In this document: one piece after another, positions 9,206-19,219 of the stretch
How the letters are laid out: every line of letters begins with the position of its first letter
How positions within the stretch are numbered: the first letter of the stretch is position 1
NCBI GenBank assembly: GCA_022819605.1
Contig: JAJEGW010000032.1
Coordinates: 1 to 64,000 of the forward strand
Source: Silicimonas sp.
GTDB taxonomy: Bacteria; Pseudomonadota; Alphaproteobacteria; Rhodobacterales; Rhodobacteraceae
Reading direction: 5' to 3'
DNA: 64,000 nt
Notes under the pieces: model-generated
What the model saw: the letters and a program-made list of their open reading frames with translations, nothing else
What the model was told of the DNA's origin: nothing
Database searches by the model: none
Made by a program: the position numbers and the translations under genes

Positions 9206-11947
9206 TCAATTGTCAGGAGCTGGCTCGTCGCTTTCCGCATCACCTTGATCTGCAATCCAGGCGACCGAGACGACTAACTCGCCTTCGGATGCATTCAGGA
9301 CCTTGACGCCGCCAGCAGTGCGGGACCGGAAGGAAATGTCCTCGATCGGAACGCGGATGGACTGGCCGGTCGACGTTGCCAGCATGATCTGGTCGGACAG
9401 GTCCACGGGGAAGGACGCAACCAACGGGCCGTCGCGTAGGGCCTTGTCCATTGCGAGGACACCTTTGCCGCCACGCTGGCGCACGGGATAGCCGTGACTG
9501 GAGGACAGTTTGCCGGTCCCGCCAGACGTGATCGTGAGGATCAGGTCTTCTGCTGCGGACATTTCCGCATAGCGCTCGGGCGAAAGCTGGCCGTCTGCGT
9601 GAGCGTCGTCGTCCGCATCCGCATCGTCTTCCGGCATGCCGGCCACCAACCGCCTCTGCTTGAGGTAGGCGCTTCGCTCGGCCGGATCCGCTTCAAAATG
9701 CCGGATCACGGCCATCGACACGACATGGTCGTCGCCAGCCAGCTTGATGCCGCGTACGCCGGTCGAGCCACGGCCCTTGAAAATGCGCACGGCTGTTGTC
9801 GGGAAACGGATGGCTCGCCCGCGTGCCGTTACGAGCATTATATCATCATTTTCTGTGCAAATTTTGGCATTTACAAGAGACACTTCATCTGGCAGCTTCA
9901 TCGCGATCTTGCCATTTGCCTTGACGTTCGTGAAGTCGCTAAGGGCATTGCGCCGCACGTCGCCGTCCGAAGTCGCGAAGAAAATCTGCAATTGGTCCCA
10001 TTCTTCCTCATCACGGTCGGTCGGCATTATTGCCGCGATGGATACGCCTGATGGAATTGGCAGGATGTTAACGATGGCCTTTCCGCGCGAGGTGCGTCCG
10101 CCCAACGGCAATCGCCATGTCTTGAGCTTGTACACCATTCCGTCTGTCGTGAAGAACAGGAGCTGGGCATGCGTGCTGGCCACGAACAGGGTGGTGACCA
10201 CGTCATCGTCCTTGAGCGAGCCGCCCGAAAGCCCTTTGCCGCCGCGCTTCTGGGACCGGAATTCAACTAGCGCAGTCCGCTTGATGTATCCTTCTGCTGT
10301 GACTGTGACGACCATGTCCTCGCGCTCGATCAGGTCTTCGTCCTCAAGATCGCCATCCCATTCGATGATTTCGCTGCGACGTGGCACGGCGAACCGTTGC
10401 CGGACGTCACGAAGCTCGTCCGAGATGATTGCCATAATGCGTTCATGAGACGAAAGAATATCCAGAAAATCCATTATACTTGCGGCCAATTCCTCAAGCT
10501 CGTCCGTGACTTCCTTAACGCCGATCTGCGTGAGACGGTTCAGGCGCAAGTCCAGTATGGCGCGGGCCTGGATTTCCGAAAGGTTGTACGTGCCGTCCTC
10601 ATTGATCATGTGGTTAGGGTCGTCAATCAGGCGAATGTACTCGGCAATGTCGTGTGCGGGCCAGCGCCGCTCCATCAGCTTCACGCGCGCTTCGGCAGCG
10701 TCTGCTGAGGCTCGAATCGCGGCAACCACTTCGTCCACGTTGGACACGGCAACGGCAAGGCCGCAAAGAACATGGCTTCGCTCGCGTGCCTTGCGCAGGT
10801 CGAAAGCGGTGCGGCGCGCCACGACTTCTTCCCTGAACTCTATGAAACATGAAAGAAAGTCCCGGAGCGTGAGCTGCTCCGGACGTCCATGGTTCAAGGC
10901 CAGCATGTTGCAGCCGAACGAAGTCTGCATCGGCGTAAAGCGATACAATTGATTCAGCACGACTTCAGGGGTTGCGTCGCGCTTGAGTTCAATGACCACG
11001 CGCACACCGACCCGGTCACTTTCGTCGGCAACGGACGAAATGCCCTCGATTCTTTTCTCGCGCACGAGATCCGCGATTTTCTCGACCATTGCCGCCTTGT
11101 TGACCTGATAGGGGACTTCGTCGACAATTATCGCGAAACGATCCTTGCGTACCTCCTCAATGCGAGTCTTGGCCCGTGTGATGACGCTGCCGCGCCCTTC
11201 CATATACGCCTTGCGGGATCCGGAACGTCCCAGGATCAGGCCTCCCGTCGGGAAGTCCGGCCCCGGAACGATTTCGATCAGGCGCTCTGAAGAGAGGTCG
11301 GGATCCTCGATGAGCGCCAGCGTAGCATCAATGACTTCGCCCAGATTGTGCGGTGGAATGTTGGTAGCCATCCCAACGGCGATCCCGCCTGCACCGTTGA
11401 CAAGCATGTTCGGAAAACGCACGGGAAGCACAGTGGGTTCCTGGTCCTTCCCGTCGTAATTGTCAGTAAAATCAACGGTTTCCTTCTCGATGTCGGCCAA
11501 AAGGGCAGAGGCCGGCCGGTCCATTCGAACTTCGGTGTACCGCATGGCGGCCGGATTGTCGCCGTCCATCGACCCAAAGTTGCCTTGGCCGTCCAGCAGC
11601 GGAAGCGACATGGAGAAGGGTTGCGCCATGCGCACGAGCGCGTCATAGATGGCGCCGTCGCCATGGGGGTGGTACTTGCCCATGGTGTCGCCAACCGGCC
11701 TTGCGGACTTGCGATATGGCTTGTCGTGCGTGTTCCCGGTTTCGTGCATTGCGTAAAGGATGCGCCGATGCACGGGTTTCAGGCCGTCCCGCAAGTCAGG
11801 AATGGCTCGGGAAACGATCACGCTCATCGAGTAGTCAAGATACGAGGTTCGCATCTCGTCCTCGATCGTAACCGTCGGACCGTCGTAGCGCGGCGGAACG
11901 GGCGGGAGTTCTTCCGCGTCGTCCGATGTTTCAGGAGTGTCGCTCAA
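9206..11947 (-). CDS. gyrA: DNA gyrase subunit A
   Basis: A 913-residue type IIA topoisomerase subunit that introduces negative supercoils with GyrB. The active-site tyrosine is Y137 in [10 protein letters not shown]. The quinolone-determining region [19 protein letters not shown] covers residues 91-109; the position matching E. coli Ser83 is Gly98, while Asp87 is retained as Asp102. The C-terminal pinwheel holds the GyrA-box-like QKRGGKG and a second RQRGGKG. An acidic insert ([14 protein letters not shown]) near the C-terminal domain is the kind seen in alphaproteobacteria. The start [13 protein letters not shown] precedes the conserved [16 protein letters not shown] by a normal distance. 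Confidence 0.97.
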   Translation of the reverse strand: MSDTPETSDDAEELPPVPPRYDGPTVTIEDEMRTSYLDYSMSVIVSRAIPDLRDGLKPVHRRILYAMHETGNTHDKPYRKSARPVGDTMGKYHPHGDGAIYDALVRMAQPFSMSLPLLDGQGNFGSMDGDNPAAMRYTEVRMDRPASALLADIEKETVDFTDNYDGKDQEPTVLPVRFPNMLVNGAGGIAVGMATNIPPHNLGEVIDATLALIEDPDLSSERLIEIVPGPDFPTGGLILGRSGSRKAYMEGRGSVITRAKTRIEEVRKDRFAIIVDEVPYQVNKAAMVEKIADLVREKRIEGISSVADESDRVGVRVVIELKRDATPEVVLNQLYRFTPMQTSFGCNMLALNHGRPEQLTLRDFLSCFIEFREEVVARRTAFDLRKARERSHVLCGLAVAVSNVDEVVAAIRASADAAEARVKLMERRWPAHDIAEYIRLIDDPNHMINEDGTYNLSEIQARAILDLRLNRLTQIGVKEVTDELEELAASIMDFLDILSSHERIMAIISDELRDVRQRFAVPRRSEIIEWDGDLEDEDLIEREDMVVTVTAEGYIKRTALVEFRSQKRGGKGLSGGSLKDDDVVTTLFVASTHAQLLFFTTDGMVYKLKTWRLPLGGRTSRGKAIVNILPIPSGVSIAAIMPTDRDEEEWDQLQIFFATSDGDVRRNALSDFTNVKANGKIAMKLPDEVSLVNAKICTENDDIMLVTARGRAIRFPTTAVRIFKGRGSTGVRGIKLAGDDHVVSMAVIRHFEADPAERSAYLKQRRLVAGMPEDDADADDDAHADGQLSPERYAEMSAAEDLILTITSGGTGKLSSSHGYPVRQRGGKGVLAMDKALRDGPLVASFPVDLSDQIMLATSTGQSIRVPIEDISFRSRTAGGVKVLNASEGELVVSVAWIADQGDAESDEPAPDN

Positions 11948-12189
11948 GAAGTTGCCTTTGCTTCACCTATGGACCATATCTCGTTACCCGCACCATATCA
12001 GACGCCATTGATGGTGTGCAATGGAAGACTTGTTTCGCAGCGCTGCGTCGTGAATGCCAATTCGCACGTTCCGGACGGGAAACACTGGGCACAGACCGAA
12101 ATTGGGATCTGCTCCGGTTCAGCGCAGAACGACACCCTAAGCCCGCAGTAAACGTAGTCCCGAGATTATCCGTTTGGGTCAACGTAATG

Positions 12190-12315
12190 TTAGGGAGTGA
12201 CGGACTTCACACCCAGTGCTTTGCAAAGCTCTGAAACGGATTTGTCGGGATTGGCCATTCCAGCTTGAGCCATGCGAACTTGGACTTTGGATACGCGTGC
12301 ATGGCCGATCAGAAT
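12190..12315 (-). pseudogene. Minimal resolvase relic: N-terminal strand fused to the C-terminal HTH
   Basis: A 41-codon frame reads ILIGHARVSK followed directly by VRMAQAGMANPDKSVSEL and CKALGVKSVTP, then a stop. The first ten residues are the hallmark beginning of serine recombinases (MLIGYARVSK) and the rest is the helix-turn-helix end (the part that reads RMA-A-M-QP-T-V-ELC-ELGV-R-TLYRHV in complete enzymes). The catalytic domain of roughly 130-150 residues is missing in between and the start codon is ATT. It abuts the stop of the cupin gene. This appears to be an in-frame internal deletion of a mobile-element resolvase. Confidence 0.65.
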
Positions 12316-12671
12316 TAAATTTCGATCTTTTGCGCCGCCGTTTTAGCATCGCCTGTGTTGGGCGTCCCCTTTGGCTCAATCAGTAAAATATGGGCTTCTT
12401 CTTGCGCAACGGGGCGGTGTTGAACGCCTTTCGGGACAACATAGAGCTCTCCTGGCTCAAGGATGACATTCCCCAGTTCTGTCTCAATTGTCACGATGCC
12501 GTTCAGAACCAGGAAAAAGTCATCTGTGTCGGCATGCGAGTGCCAGACAAATTCCCCTTTGACCTTCACCACCATCACATCGTGTCCGTTGAACCGTGAA
12601 ACGACTTTCGGCGACCAGTATTCGGAAAACTTGCTGAGCTTTTCGGAAAGGTTCACAGCCTCGGCTGTCAT
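12315..12671 (-). CDS. Small cupin-domain protein
   Basis: A 118-residue single-domain cupin, probably cytoplasmic. Cupin motif 1 is visible as WHSHADTDDFFLVLNG (about 48-63) with two His and motif 2 as PGELYVVPKGVQHRPVA (about 77-93) with one His, enough for a 3-His metal site; the usual motif 1 Glu is replaced by Asp. Similar small proteins are often described as mannose-6-phosphate-isomerase-like, but no specific reaction can be assigned. It stands alone between gyrA and the dsbB region and its stop codon overlaps a resolvase relic. Confidence 0.8.
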   Translation of the reverse strand: MTAEAVNLSEKLSKFSEYWSPKVVSRFNGHDVMVVKVKGEFVWHSHADTDDFFLVLNGIVTIETELGNVILEPGELYVVPKGVQHRPVAQEEAHILLIEPKGTPNTGDAKTAAQKIEI

Positions 12672-13138
12672 GTGTCATACCTGCTAGGTGCTAGAGCGAA
12701 CGTTTGTGGTGCATTGGAGAACTTCCGGCTGTCAATCATCGCAACCTTTCCTAATCCCATGCAACAATCATCTGTAGGCAAACCTGCTCAAGAAAGCAAA
12801 AGATGGGGCTTAGCGTGTCCAAGACATGCGGACTTGTCGTGTCGAACCACACTCGAGACACAGGCCGGACTTCGCCCTGTTCGGCCTTTCGACCGCCCAA
12901 TGTCGCCACGGCGCTCCACAACGTCGTGCCGCGAAATCGGAACAGCGCAAGGCGTTAACCTTTCGTTGCAAATTCCAAAGCAATCTGGCCAGGCGCTTCC
13001 GCCAATGAGCGACTATGCGCTGAGGCTTTCGTAGCGGCGGAACGCCGGATCGAAACCCGGGCCGCCGGGGCTTGAACATGAATTGCGAGTTCGGGGCGCG
13101 GTTTGCCCTCGACCGAACCCTTGAAGGATCGCCGTGGA
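12672..13138. other. Non-coding or decayed stretch between the cupin and dsbB
   Basis: Frames are open by chance in this GC-rich stretch on both strands, but none carries a recognisable domain or start site. The minus frame ending at 12810 contains a short CLECGS zinc-ribbon-like run, which alone is not enough to claim a gene. Confidence 0.3.
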
Positions 13139-13603
13139 TCAGGCAGTTCGGATCGCCCGGATCCAGATGCAAGCAAGTCCGAACGACAGAATTGCGTTCC
13201 AACTGGCCATGGACAAGCCTGCGAAGGCCCAGGCGACCTCGTCGCACATGACGATTCCGCTTGGACCATCCAGGGAGAGGAGTTGATTGCCGGAAAGACC
13301 GGCGAGATCGTTTCCGCTCCCGGTGCAAGACGCAGGTCCGTCCCACAAGCTGCGTTCGATCCCGGTGTGATAGACTCCGATTCCGGCGGTCGCGAAGGCG
13401 GAGAGGACGCCGACCAGTCCGAGAAGCAGGGCGGGCCCGACAAGCAGAATCAGTGCGCCTGCAGCAACTGCCACGCCGTGCGGCCAGCGCTGCCAGATGC
13501 AAATCTCGCAGGGCGCATAGCCTAGCATCTGGAATGCGAAAGCGCCCGCCAATAGAGCCAGCGACCCTGAAGCGGCGAAGAGCATGGTGTCACGTCGAGT
13601 CAC
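13139..13603 (-). CDS. dsbB: Disulfide bond formation protein B (DsbB)
   Basis: A 154-residue inner-membrane protein with four hydrophobic segments that reoxidises DsbA and passes electrons to quinone. The first periplasmic pair is C32-E-I-C35 (CEIC) and the second pair C93 and C120 lies in the longer periplasmic loop (ASCTG and VMCDEV). Length and layout fit the short alphaproteobacterial DsbB form. The gene overlaps the end of the YqaA-like gene by four bases, so the two are translationally coupled. No dsbA is visible in the window. Confidence 0.9.
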   Translation of the reverse strand: MTRRDTMLFAASGSLALLAGAFAFQMLGYAPCEICIWQRWPHGVAVAAGALILLVGPALLLGLVGVLSAFATAGIGVYHTGIERSLWDGPASCTGSGNDLAGLSGNQLLSLDGPSGIVMCDEVAWAFAGLSMASWNAILSFGLACIWIRAIRTA

Positions 13604-14178
13604 AGGTACCTCACGATCGCAAAGCCTCCGATCAGCAGTACGACGAAGGCGGTGAACAGAAAACCGAGATACTCTTCAATAAATCTGCGCATTGGCGCTC
13701 CAAATTTCCAGAGAAGCGCGGCCACAATGAAAAACCGGAGACCGCGCGCGACAATCGAGGATGCCACGAAGACGGGCAGGGACAAGCCCGTCCATCCTGA
13801 CATGATCGTGATGACCTTGTACGGAAAAGGCGTCATGCCTGCAATGAGCACGGCCCATGCGCCATGCTGGTTGAACCGGACGTTGAAGCTCTCGGCAGCC
13901 GTTGCTTGCCCGTAGAATTCGAAGACGGCGAGTCCTACGGTGTCATAAAGGGCAGCGCCGATGAAGTAGCCGAAGAGGCCGCCGAGCACCGATGCCGCCG
14001 TGCACACGGCCGCGATCAGGAAAGCGCGTGACGGCATTGCAAGAATCATCGGTATCATCAGGACATCAGGAGGAACCGGGAAGATCGAGCTTTCGGCGAA
14101 TGCCACGACAGCGAGCACACCCAGCGCACGAGGATGCCCGGCAAGGCTCAGTGTCCAGTCATACACGCGGCGGATCAT
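13600..14178 (-). CDS. DedA/YqaA-family membrane protein
   Basis: A 192-residue SNARE-associated (DedA superfamily) inner-membrane protein with about five hydrophobic segments. The motif SIFPVPPDVLMIPM (FP-P-E/D-hh type) near residue 33 and GGLFGYFIG (about 68-76) are characteristic, as is the later GMTPFPYKVITIMSG. DedA proteins are thought to flip membrane lipids; YqaA members are poorly studied. The start is set at MIRRVYDWTLSLAGHP, where close relatives begin, instead of 19 codons earlier. It overlaps dsbB by four bases, an arrangement seen in other Rhodobacterales-like genomes. Confidence 0.85.
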   Translation of the reverse strand: MIRRVYDWTLSLAGHPRALGVLAVVAFAESSIFPVPPDVLMIPMILAMPSRAFLIAAVCTAASVLGGLFGYFIGAALYDTVGLAVFEFYGQATAAESFNVRFNQHGAWAVLIAGMTPFPYKVITIMSGWTGLSLPVFVASSIVARGLRFFIVAALLWKFGAPMRRFIEEYLGFLFTAFVVLLIGGFAIVRYL

Positions 14179-14258
14179 GGTCACGGTAGGCTCCGAGAGA
14201 GATGTGCTGCCGTCAAGGGCATCCCGTTCCGGCACTCAGCATCACAAGGGAATTTCTG

Positions 14259-15479
14259 TCAGTGCGCATGTGCCCTGACGTGACGGTGCCGGCCGACTCG
14301 GCTTAGCAGCAGAAGCGCGATTCCGACATTGAGTGCGTTCCACGCGATGCCATTCCAGATTGCAAGCGTGTAATTTCCGCTCTGGTCGTAGAGCCAGCCT
14401 GACATCCAGGCACCCAGGGCCATACCGGTGATCGTCGCGCCAATGACTATCCCGATGCGCCTTCCGGCCTCGTGGGGAGGCATGAATTCCCGCACCGTGA
14501 TCGCGTAGCTCGGCACGATGCCGCCCTGAGACAGGCCGAAGACAAGGGCGATCAGATAGAGAGATGCAAGACCGCCCTGGATCAGGAACAGGCACAGGGC
14601 GATCATCTGCAATGTGCCGCCCACAAAGAGAGTCATCAACCCGCCGAAACGGTCCGAGAATGCTCCAAATCCAAGTCGGGAAACTACTCCGCCAGCAAGC
14701 ATCAGGCTTAGCATCTCCGCGCCGGCCTGGGGACCGAAGCCGCGGTCAATGCAGAGTGCGACGATATGGACCTGTGGCATTGACATGGCCACGCAGCACC
14801 CGATTCCTGCGAGCGCGAGGAACGCTTGAAGGGCCCTTGGCGAAAGCGCAATCGACTGTGCCCGCGCCGCCGCGTTCGCCGTGGCGTACGCGGTCGAGGA
14901 CGCATCAATGCGCCTGCGCAGAAGCAATGACCCGGGCAACAGGACCGTTATGGCCAAGCCGGCCAATGCGAGATAGGCGCCGCGCCATCCGTGATCGATC
15001 ATTATCGCCGCGATGAACGGTGGCCAGATGGTTCCGGCGAGATAGTTGCCGCTTGCGACAACGGCCACTGCGATGCCGCGCCGGCGGAGAAACCATTGCG
15101 AGGCATCCGCGATCAGCGGTGCAAAGCTCGCCGCCGCACCGACGCCGAGAATCAGGTGGAGAAACGCGATCGGCAGGATGGACGATGCCGAAGCGCAAAG
15201 CGCGAATCCGGAGAAGAGAAAAAGCGCGGATACGGCGAGCACGGGGGCGATGCCCCAGCGGTCCACAGCGCGTCCCATAAGGAAATTTCCCGCAGCGAAA
15301 CCAAACATGGTCAGGACATACGGCACGGAGGCCGCCGCCCGGCTGGCGCCGAATTCGGCCTGCATATCCGGCAACACGACGACGGTCGCCCACATGCCGA
15401 TGCTGCCGACGATGGAAAGGCCCAGACTCATTGCGAGCCTGAGCCAGGAATACGCGCTGTCGTGTTGCGGCGTGCTCAT
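14259..15479 (-). CDS. MFS transporter
   Basis: A 406-residue major facilitator protein with twelve predicted hydrophobic segments. The N-half loop 2-3 signature appears as GRAVDRWGIAPVLAVS (about 69-84) and the second-half equivalent as GAFSDRFGGLMTLFVGG (about 259-275). It resembles the oxalate/formate-antiporter-like or monocarboxylate-like MFS group, but the substrate cannot be given. It precedes a GlxA-type regulator gene in the same orientation (142 bases apart); since the regulator is upstream, the two may share control. A final short His/Arg tail (RHRHVRAHAH) is cytoplasmic. Confidence 0.85.
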   Translation of the reverse strand: MSTPQHDSAYSWLRLAMSLGLSIVGSIGMWATVVVLPDMQAEFGASRAAASVPYVLTMFGFAAGNFLMGRAVDRWGIAPVLAVSALFLFSGFALCASASSILPIAFLHLILGVGAAASFAPLIADASQWFLRRRGIAVAVVASGNYLAGTIWPPFIAAIMIDHGWRGAYLALAGLAITVLLPGSLLLRRRIDASSTAYATANAAARAQSIALSPRALQAFLALAGIGCCVAMSMPQVHIVALCIDRGFGPQAGAEMLSLMLAGGVVSRLGFGAFSDRFGGLMTLFVGGTLQMIALCLFLIQGGLASLYLIALVFGLSQGGIVPSYAITVREFMPPHEAGRRIGIVIGATITGMALGAWMSGWLYDQSGNYTLAIWNGIAWNALNVGIALLLLSRVGRHRHVRAHAH

Positions 15480-15621
15480 GCCGCGACGCTACGGTGCGGA
15501 ATCGCCAACGTCCATTGGAAATGCATTTGGCCGAGCAGGGGCTCGCCACGGCGCAAAAGGTTCGCGGAATGGCGTTTGGCGGTTCGGCACAATTACGAAA
15601 TCCGTGCCGGCGGTGCCTGCC

Positions 15622-16626
15622 TCACACCGCCAGCCGGGTGGCCTGCGCTCCGCGCTCTCGATAGGGTGTGATGCTGTATTGGGCTCGGTAGCATTTCGAA
15701 AAATGCGACGGTGACGCGAACCCGCAGGCAAGGGCCACGTTTATGACGCTCATGTCCGTTTGCATCAAAAGGTTGCGGGCTTTCTGGAGACGCAGTTCCA
15801 TGTAGTAACGCTTTGGGCTTCGGTTCAAATATCGACGGAAAAGCCTCTCCAATTGCCGGGTTGACATACCGACCTCCTTTGCGAGCAGCGAGGGGCTCTG
15901 GGGTTCCTCAATGTTGTTTTCCATCATCTGGATGACCGACGAGAGCTTCGGATGCCTGACGCCTATCCGGGTCGGAACGGAAAGCCGCTGGGTGTCCTGG
16001 TCTGTGCGGACCGTCGTGTAAATCAGTTGATCGGCAACGGCACTGGCGAGCTCCTCGCCGTGGTCGTCGGCGATAAACTTGAGCATGAGGTCGATCGAGG
16101 CTGTGCCGCCGGCGGTAGTGAAGTATCTGCCGTCCAAGACGAAGACCGACTTGGTAAGCGTGACGTCGTCAAATTCTTCCTGGAAGCTGTCCTGGTTTTC
16201 CCAGTGAATCGTGGCCCGCTTGCCGGAAAGAAGTCCAGCTTTTGCCAAGGAATAGCTCGCGGTGCAGAGTCCTCCCATAGAAACTCCGCGACGGGACTCG
16301 CGCCGTACCCAGTTGAGGAGCGCCCTTGTAGTCGCCGCCGCCACATTGATTCCGCCGCAGAGCACGACCGTTTCGTCGCGCGCAACCTCGTTGAGGTCTC
16401 CATCGAGCGCGAAGGCTGTTCCGGCGGAGCAGGTGACGGATATGCCCCCTTCACCTATCATTCTCCATTCGTACAGCGTCCGGCCAGCCATGCGATTGGC
16501 AATGCGAAGGCTCTCGACCGCACACGCATAACAAAGAAGCGTGAACTGGTTGAGCAGCACGAAGACAAAGCGCCGCGGCGAGCTCGAGGCCTCTACGTCG
16601 ACAGTCTGAACAGAGGTATCGCCCAT
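15622..16626 (-). CDS. GlxA-family transcriptional regulator (DJ-1/PfpI domain plus AraC HTH)
   Basis: A 334-residue DNA-binding protein. Residues about 15-190 form a DJ-1/PfpI-like domain (FVFVLLNQFTLLCYACAVESLR, LCGGINVAAA, GGLCTASYSLA with the elbow cysteine), and the last 100 form an AraC-type double helix-turn-helix (SPSLLAKEVGMSTRQLERLF and VALACGFASPSHFSKCYR). GlxA regulators in alphaproteobacteria commonly activate genes for quaternary amine catabolism such as carnitine, glycine betaine or choline, but this group is broad. Start chosen at MGDTSVQ because AAGGGAC stands six bases before it; an upstream Met is in frame without a site. Confidence 0.88.
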   Translation of the reverse strand: MGDTSVQTVDVEASSSPRRFVFVLLNQFTLLCYACAVESLRIANRMAGRTLYEWRMIGEGGISVTCSAGTAFALDGDLNEVARDETVVLCGGINVAAATTRALLNWVRRESRRGVSMGGLCTASYSLAKAGLLSGKRATIHWENQDSFQEEFDDVTLTKSVFVLDGRYFTTAGGTASIDLMLKFIADDHGEELASAVADQLIYTTVRTDQDTQRLSVPTRIGVRHPKLSSVIQMMENNIEEPQSPSLLAKEVGMSTRQLERLFRRYLNRSPKRYYMELRLQKARNLLMQTDMSVINVALACGFASPSHFSKCYRAQYSITPYRERGAQATRLAV

Positions 16627-16787
16627 GTCTGTCCCTTTCGGGCGGGAACGCATGGCTCAGACGGACCACGAATCGGCACGTTTGGCAAGAATCAAGCTAT
16701 CAGAATTTTGTGTCGTGGCGGTTTCCTTCCTAGTGTCTCGGCGGTATAGGTGTCGTCCGCGACCTACGGAACCTTGAGGATCCAGAA

Positions 16788-18158
16788 ATGAACGACTGGC
16801 AAAAGACCGGGTGGAGATCGAAGCCCAGGGTGCAGATGCCGGATTATCCGGATGACGTCCGACTGAAAGCTGTCGAAGAGCAGCTTGCAAAGTATCCGCC
16901 GCTTGTCTTTGCCGGAGAGGCACGGACCCTGAAGCGCCAGCTCGCAGCCGTGTCGCGCGGAGAGGCCTTCTTGCTGCAGGGCGGAGACTGCGCGGAGAGC
17001 TTTTCGGAGTTCTCGGCTGACAACATCAGGGACACATTCAAGGTGCTTCTCCAGATGGCAATCGTGCTTACCTACGGCGCAAAGGTCCCGGTTGTGAAAG
17101 TGGGTCGGATGGCCGGACAGTTCGCAAAGCCGCGCTCGGCGCCGACCGAATCCGTGGGCGGCGTGGATTTGCCTTCCTATCGCGGCGACATCATCAACGA
17201 ACTCGAATTCACCGAGGCCGCCCGTACGCCTGCGCCGGAGAAGATGCTTCAGGCTTACACCCAGGCGGCCGCCACGTTGAACCTGCTGCGCGCATTTTCT
17301 ACTGGCGGCTTTGCGGACGTTCACCACGTGCATTCATGGACGCTTGGCTTCACTGATGGAGATGAGGCGCAGAAGTACCGCGACATCGCAAACCGAATCC
17401 AGGACACGCTGGACTTCATGGCCGCTGCCGGCCTGACGTCGGACAATGCCCGCGAACTGGACACTGTGGATTTTTTCACCAGCCACGAGGCGTTGCTGCT
17501 CGAGTATGAAGAGGCGCTCTGCCGAATCGATTCCACGACCGGCCTGCCGCTGGCTGGATCCGGTCACATGATCTGGATCGGAGACCGAACGCGGCAGCCC
17601 GACGGAGCCCACGTGGAATTTGCGCGAGGCGTCCAGAACCCGATCGGACTGAAGTGCGGTCCGTCGATGACGGCGGAGGATCTCAAGAGCCTCATCGCAA
17701 GACTGAACCCTGAGAATGAGCAGGGACGCCTGACGCTCATTGGGCGCTTCGGGGCGGACAATGTCGGCGCTCATCTGCCGCGTCTCATCAAGGCAGTAAA
17801 AGAGGAAGGCGCTGAAGTCGTCTGGTCCTGCGACTCGATGCACGGAAACACCATCAAGTCTTCGACCGGATACAAGACTCGTCCGTTCGACGCGGTCTTG
17901 CGCGAAGTGAGAGAGTTCTTCCAGATCCATGCATCTGAGGGAACTATTCCAGGCGGCGTTCACTTCGAAATGACCGGGCAAGACGTGACCGAGTGCACGG
18001 GCGGCGTACGCGCGGTATCGGAACTGGATCTGTCCGATCGATATCACACGGCCTGCGACCCGCGTCTCAATGCAAGCCAGGCGCTCGAACTGGCCTTCCT
18101 TGTGGCCGAGGAACTTTCTGCACACCGGTCAAGCGCCGACAGCGCTGCCGTTGTGTGA
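16788..18158 (+). CDS. Class II 3-deoxy-7-phosphoheptulonate (DAHP) synthase
   Basis: A 456-residue plant-type DAHP synthase, catalysing the first step of the shikimate pathway from phosphoenolpyruvate and erythrose-4-phosphate. Motifs typical of the class II group are [12 protein letters not shown] (about 62-73) with the metal-binding Cys, [50 protein letters not shown] (metal His) and [15 protein letters not shown] (metal Glu). The length matches the family. GAGG stands eight bases before the ATG. It is not in an aro operon here; downstream is a transposon relic and then gmk. Confidence 0.95.
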   Translation: MNDWQKTGWRSKPRVQMPDYPDDVRLKAVEEQLAKYPPLVFAGEARTLKRQLAAVSRGEAFLLQGGDCAESFSEFSADNIRDTFKVLLQMAIVLTYGAKVPVVKVGRMAGQFAKPRSAPTESVGGVDLPSYRGDIINELEFTEAARTPAPEKMLQAYTQAAATLNLLRAFSTGGFADVHHVHSWTLGFTDGDEAQKYRDIANRIQDTLDFMAAAGLTSDNARELDTVDFFTSHEALLLEYEEALCRIDSTTGLPLAGSGHMIWIGDRTRQPDGAHVEFARGVQNPIGLKCGPSMTAEDLKSLIARLNPENEQGRLTLIGRFGADNVGAHLPRLIKAVKEEGAEVVWSCDSMHGNTIKSSTGYKTRPFDAVLREVREFFQIHASEGTIPGGVHFEMTGQDVTECTGGVRAVSELDLSDRYHTACDPRLNASQALELAFLVAEELSAHRSSADSAAVV

Positions 18159-18276
18159 GGGTCTCGACAGCGTGCATGCGAGATGCCCTCGGTCTCGGGC
18201 CGGAAACATTCGCCTTGGAGGTCGTCGGTGGCGGACTGTTCCCCGGATTCCATGCTGCGGGTGCTTGCGCGGCATC

Positions 18277-18555
18277 GAATGGGCGTCTCTCGCAGCGGCG
18301 ATCGTCCGCAACGCAGAAGAGGCCGGCAAGCTCGTCATAAGGGTTGAGCCAGAACACTTGCGTCGCAAATGCTCCAAGTGCCGGGAGACGGTGAAGAGTT
18401 CATTGCCTGTCTGGAAGCATGGCCTCGTCGGTTGCGGTCATGTGCTGGGACGACGCGTCAATGTATCAGCGACCGTACCGAACAGTGCTTGGGCGGCCCT
18501 GACGCCGCCAAGACCTTCGCTGGAAGAACTTGACGCAGAATTGAGAGTGGCCTGA
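18277..18555 (+). pseudogene. Degenerate TnpB (IS200/IS605) C-terminal zinc-ribbon region
   Basis: A plus-strand frame reads WASLAAAIVRNAEEAGKLVI, then RVEPEHLRRKCSKCRETVKS, then PVWKHGLVGCGHVLGRRVNV. This follows the end of TnpB proteins: a helix ending in AEEAG, the strand V-V-P, first zinc pair C-x-x-C, then H-C-P-x-CG and the RD-NAA motif that carries the last RuvC acid. Here the second zinc pair has lost one Cys (HGLVGCG) and the acidic D of the RD-N motif is R (GRRVN), so it cannot be active. No tnpA or the rest of TnpB is present. It sits in the gap between the DAHP synthase gene and gmk. Confidence 0.6.
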
Positions 18556-18556
18556 C

Positions 18557-19219
18557 ATGCGTCAAGCCCAGAATACAGGCCCCAAACGCCTTGGACTTCT
18601 CATCATACTTTCGTCGCCGTCGGGTGCGGGCAAGTCGACCTTGGCGCGGCGGTTGCTTGAGTGGGACGCGGAAATCCAGTTTTCGGTTTCTGCCACCACG
18701 CGAAAGCCGCGACCCGGCGAGGCCGAAGGCGTGGACTACTCCTTCCTGAGCGAAGATGAGTTTCAGCGCATGGTTGAAGACGGTCAGATGCTGGAACACG
18801 CGCATGTCTTCAACAACCGCTACGGATCGCCGCGCGGCCCAGTGGAAAGGGCAATGGAGTCGGGAATTGACGTCCTGTTCGACATTGACTGGCAGGGCGC
18901 ACAGCAAATCACGCGCTCCCAGCTTGCACGCTTTGTCCTGTCGATCTTTCTCCTGCCGCCATCCATTGACGAGCTTCGCAGCAGGTTGGAAAGCCGCGGA
19001 CAGGACAGCGCAGATGTCATCGCGCAGCGGATGAGAAACAGCTGGGACGAAATCAGCCATTGGTCCGACTATGACTATGTCCTGGTCAATGACGAACTCG
19101 ACAAGACGGAAGAGCGACTCAAGAACATAGTCATGGCGGAACGCCTTCGACGCGCGCAACAACCGGGCCTCGCCGATCACGTGCGTCGGCTGCAGACCGA
19201 ATTCGAGGCACGGAATTGA
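18557..19219 (+). CDS. gmk: Guanylate kinase
   Basis: A 220-residue cytoplasmic kinase converting GMP to GDP with ATP. The P-loop is [17 protein letters not shown] (about 16-32), followed by the GMP-binding block [23 protein letters not shown] and the lid/GMP region [10 protein letters not shown]. The length is normal for alphaproteobacteria. In many relatives gmk follows a yicC gene; here the preceding region holds a TnpB relic instead. Its TGA stop overlaps the remains of the gamma-carbonic anhydrase gene start (TTGA). Confidence 0.96.
   Translation: MRQAQNTGPKRLGLLIILSSPSGAGKSTLARRLLEWDAEIQFSVSATTRKPRPGEAEGVDYSFLSEDEFQRMVEDGQMLEHAHVFNNRYGSPRGPVERAMESGIDVLFDIDWQGAQQITRSQLARFVLSIFLLPPSIDELRSRLESRGQDSADVIAQRMRNSWDEISHWSDYDYVLVNDELDKTEERLKNIVMAERLRRAQQPGLADHVRRLQTEFEARN

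Noticed and set aside
12810-13138. Possible zinc-ribbon protein upstream region of dsbB
   Set aside because: A single CLECGS run in a frame overlapping dsbB codons is not adequate evidence.
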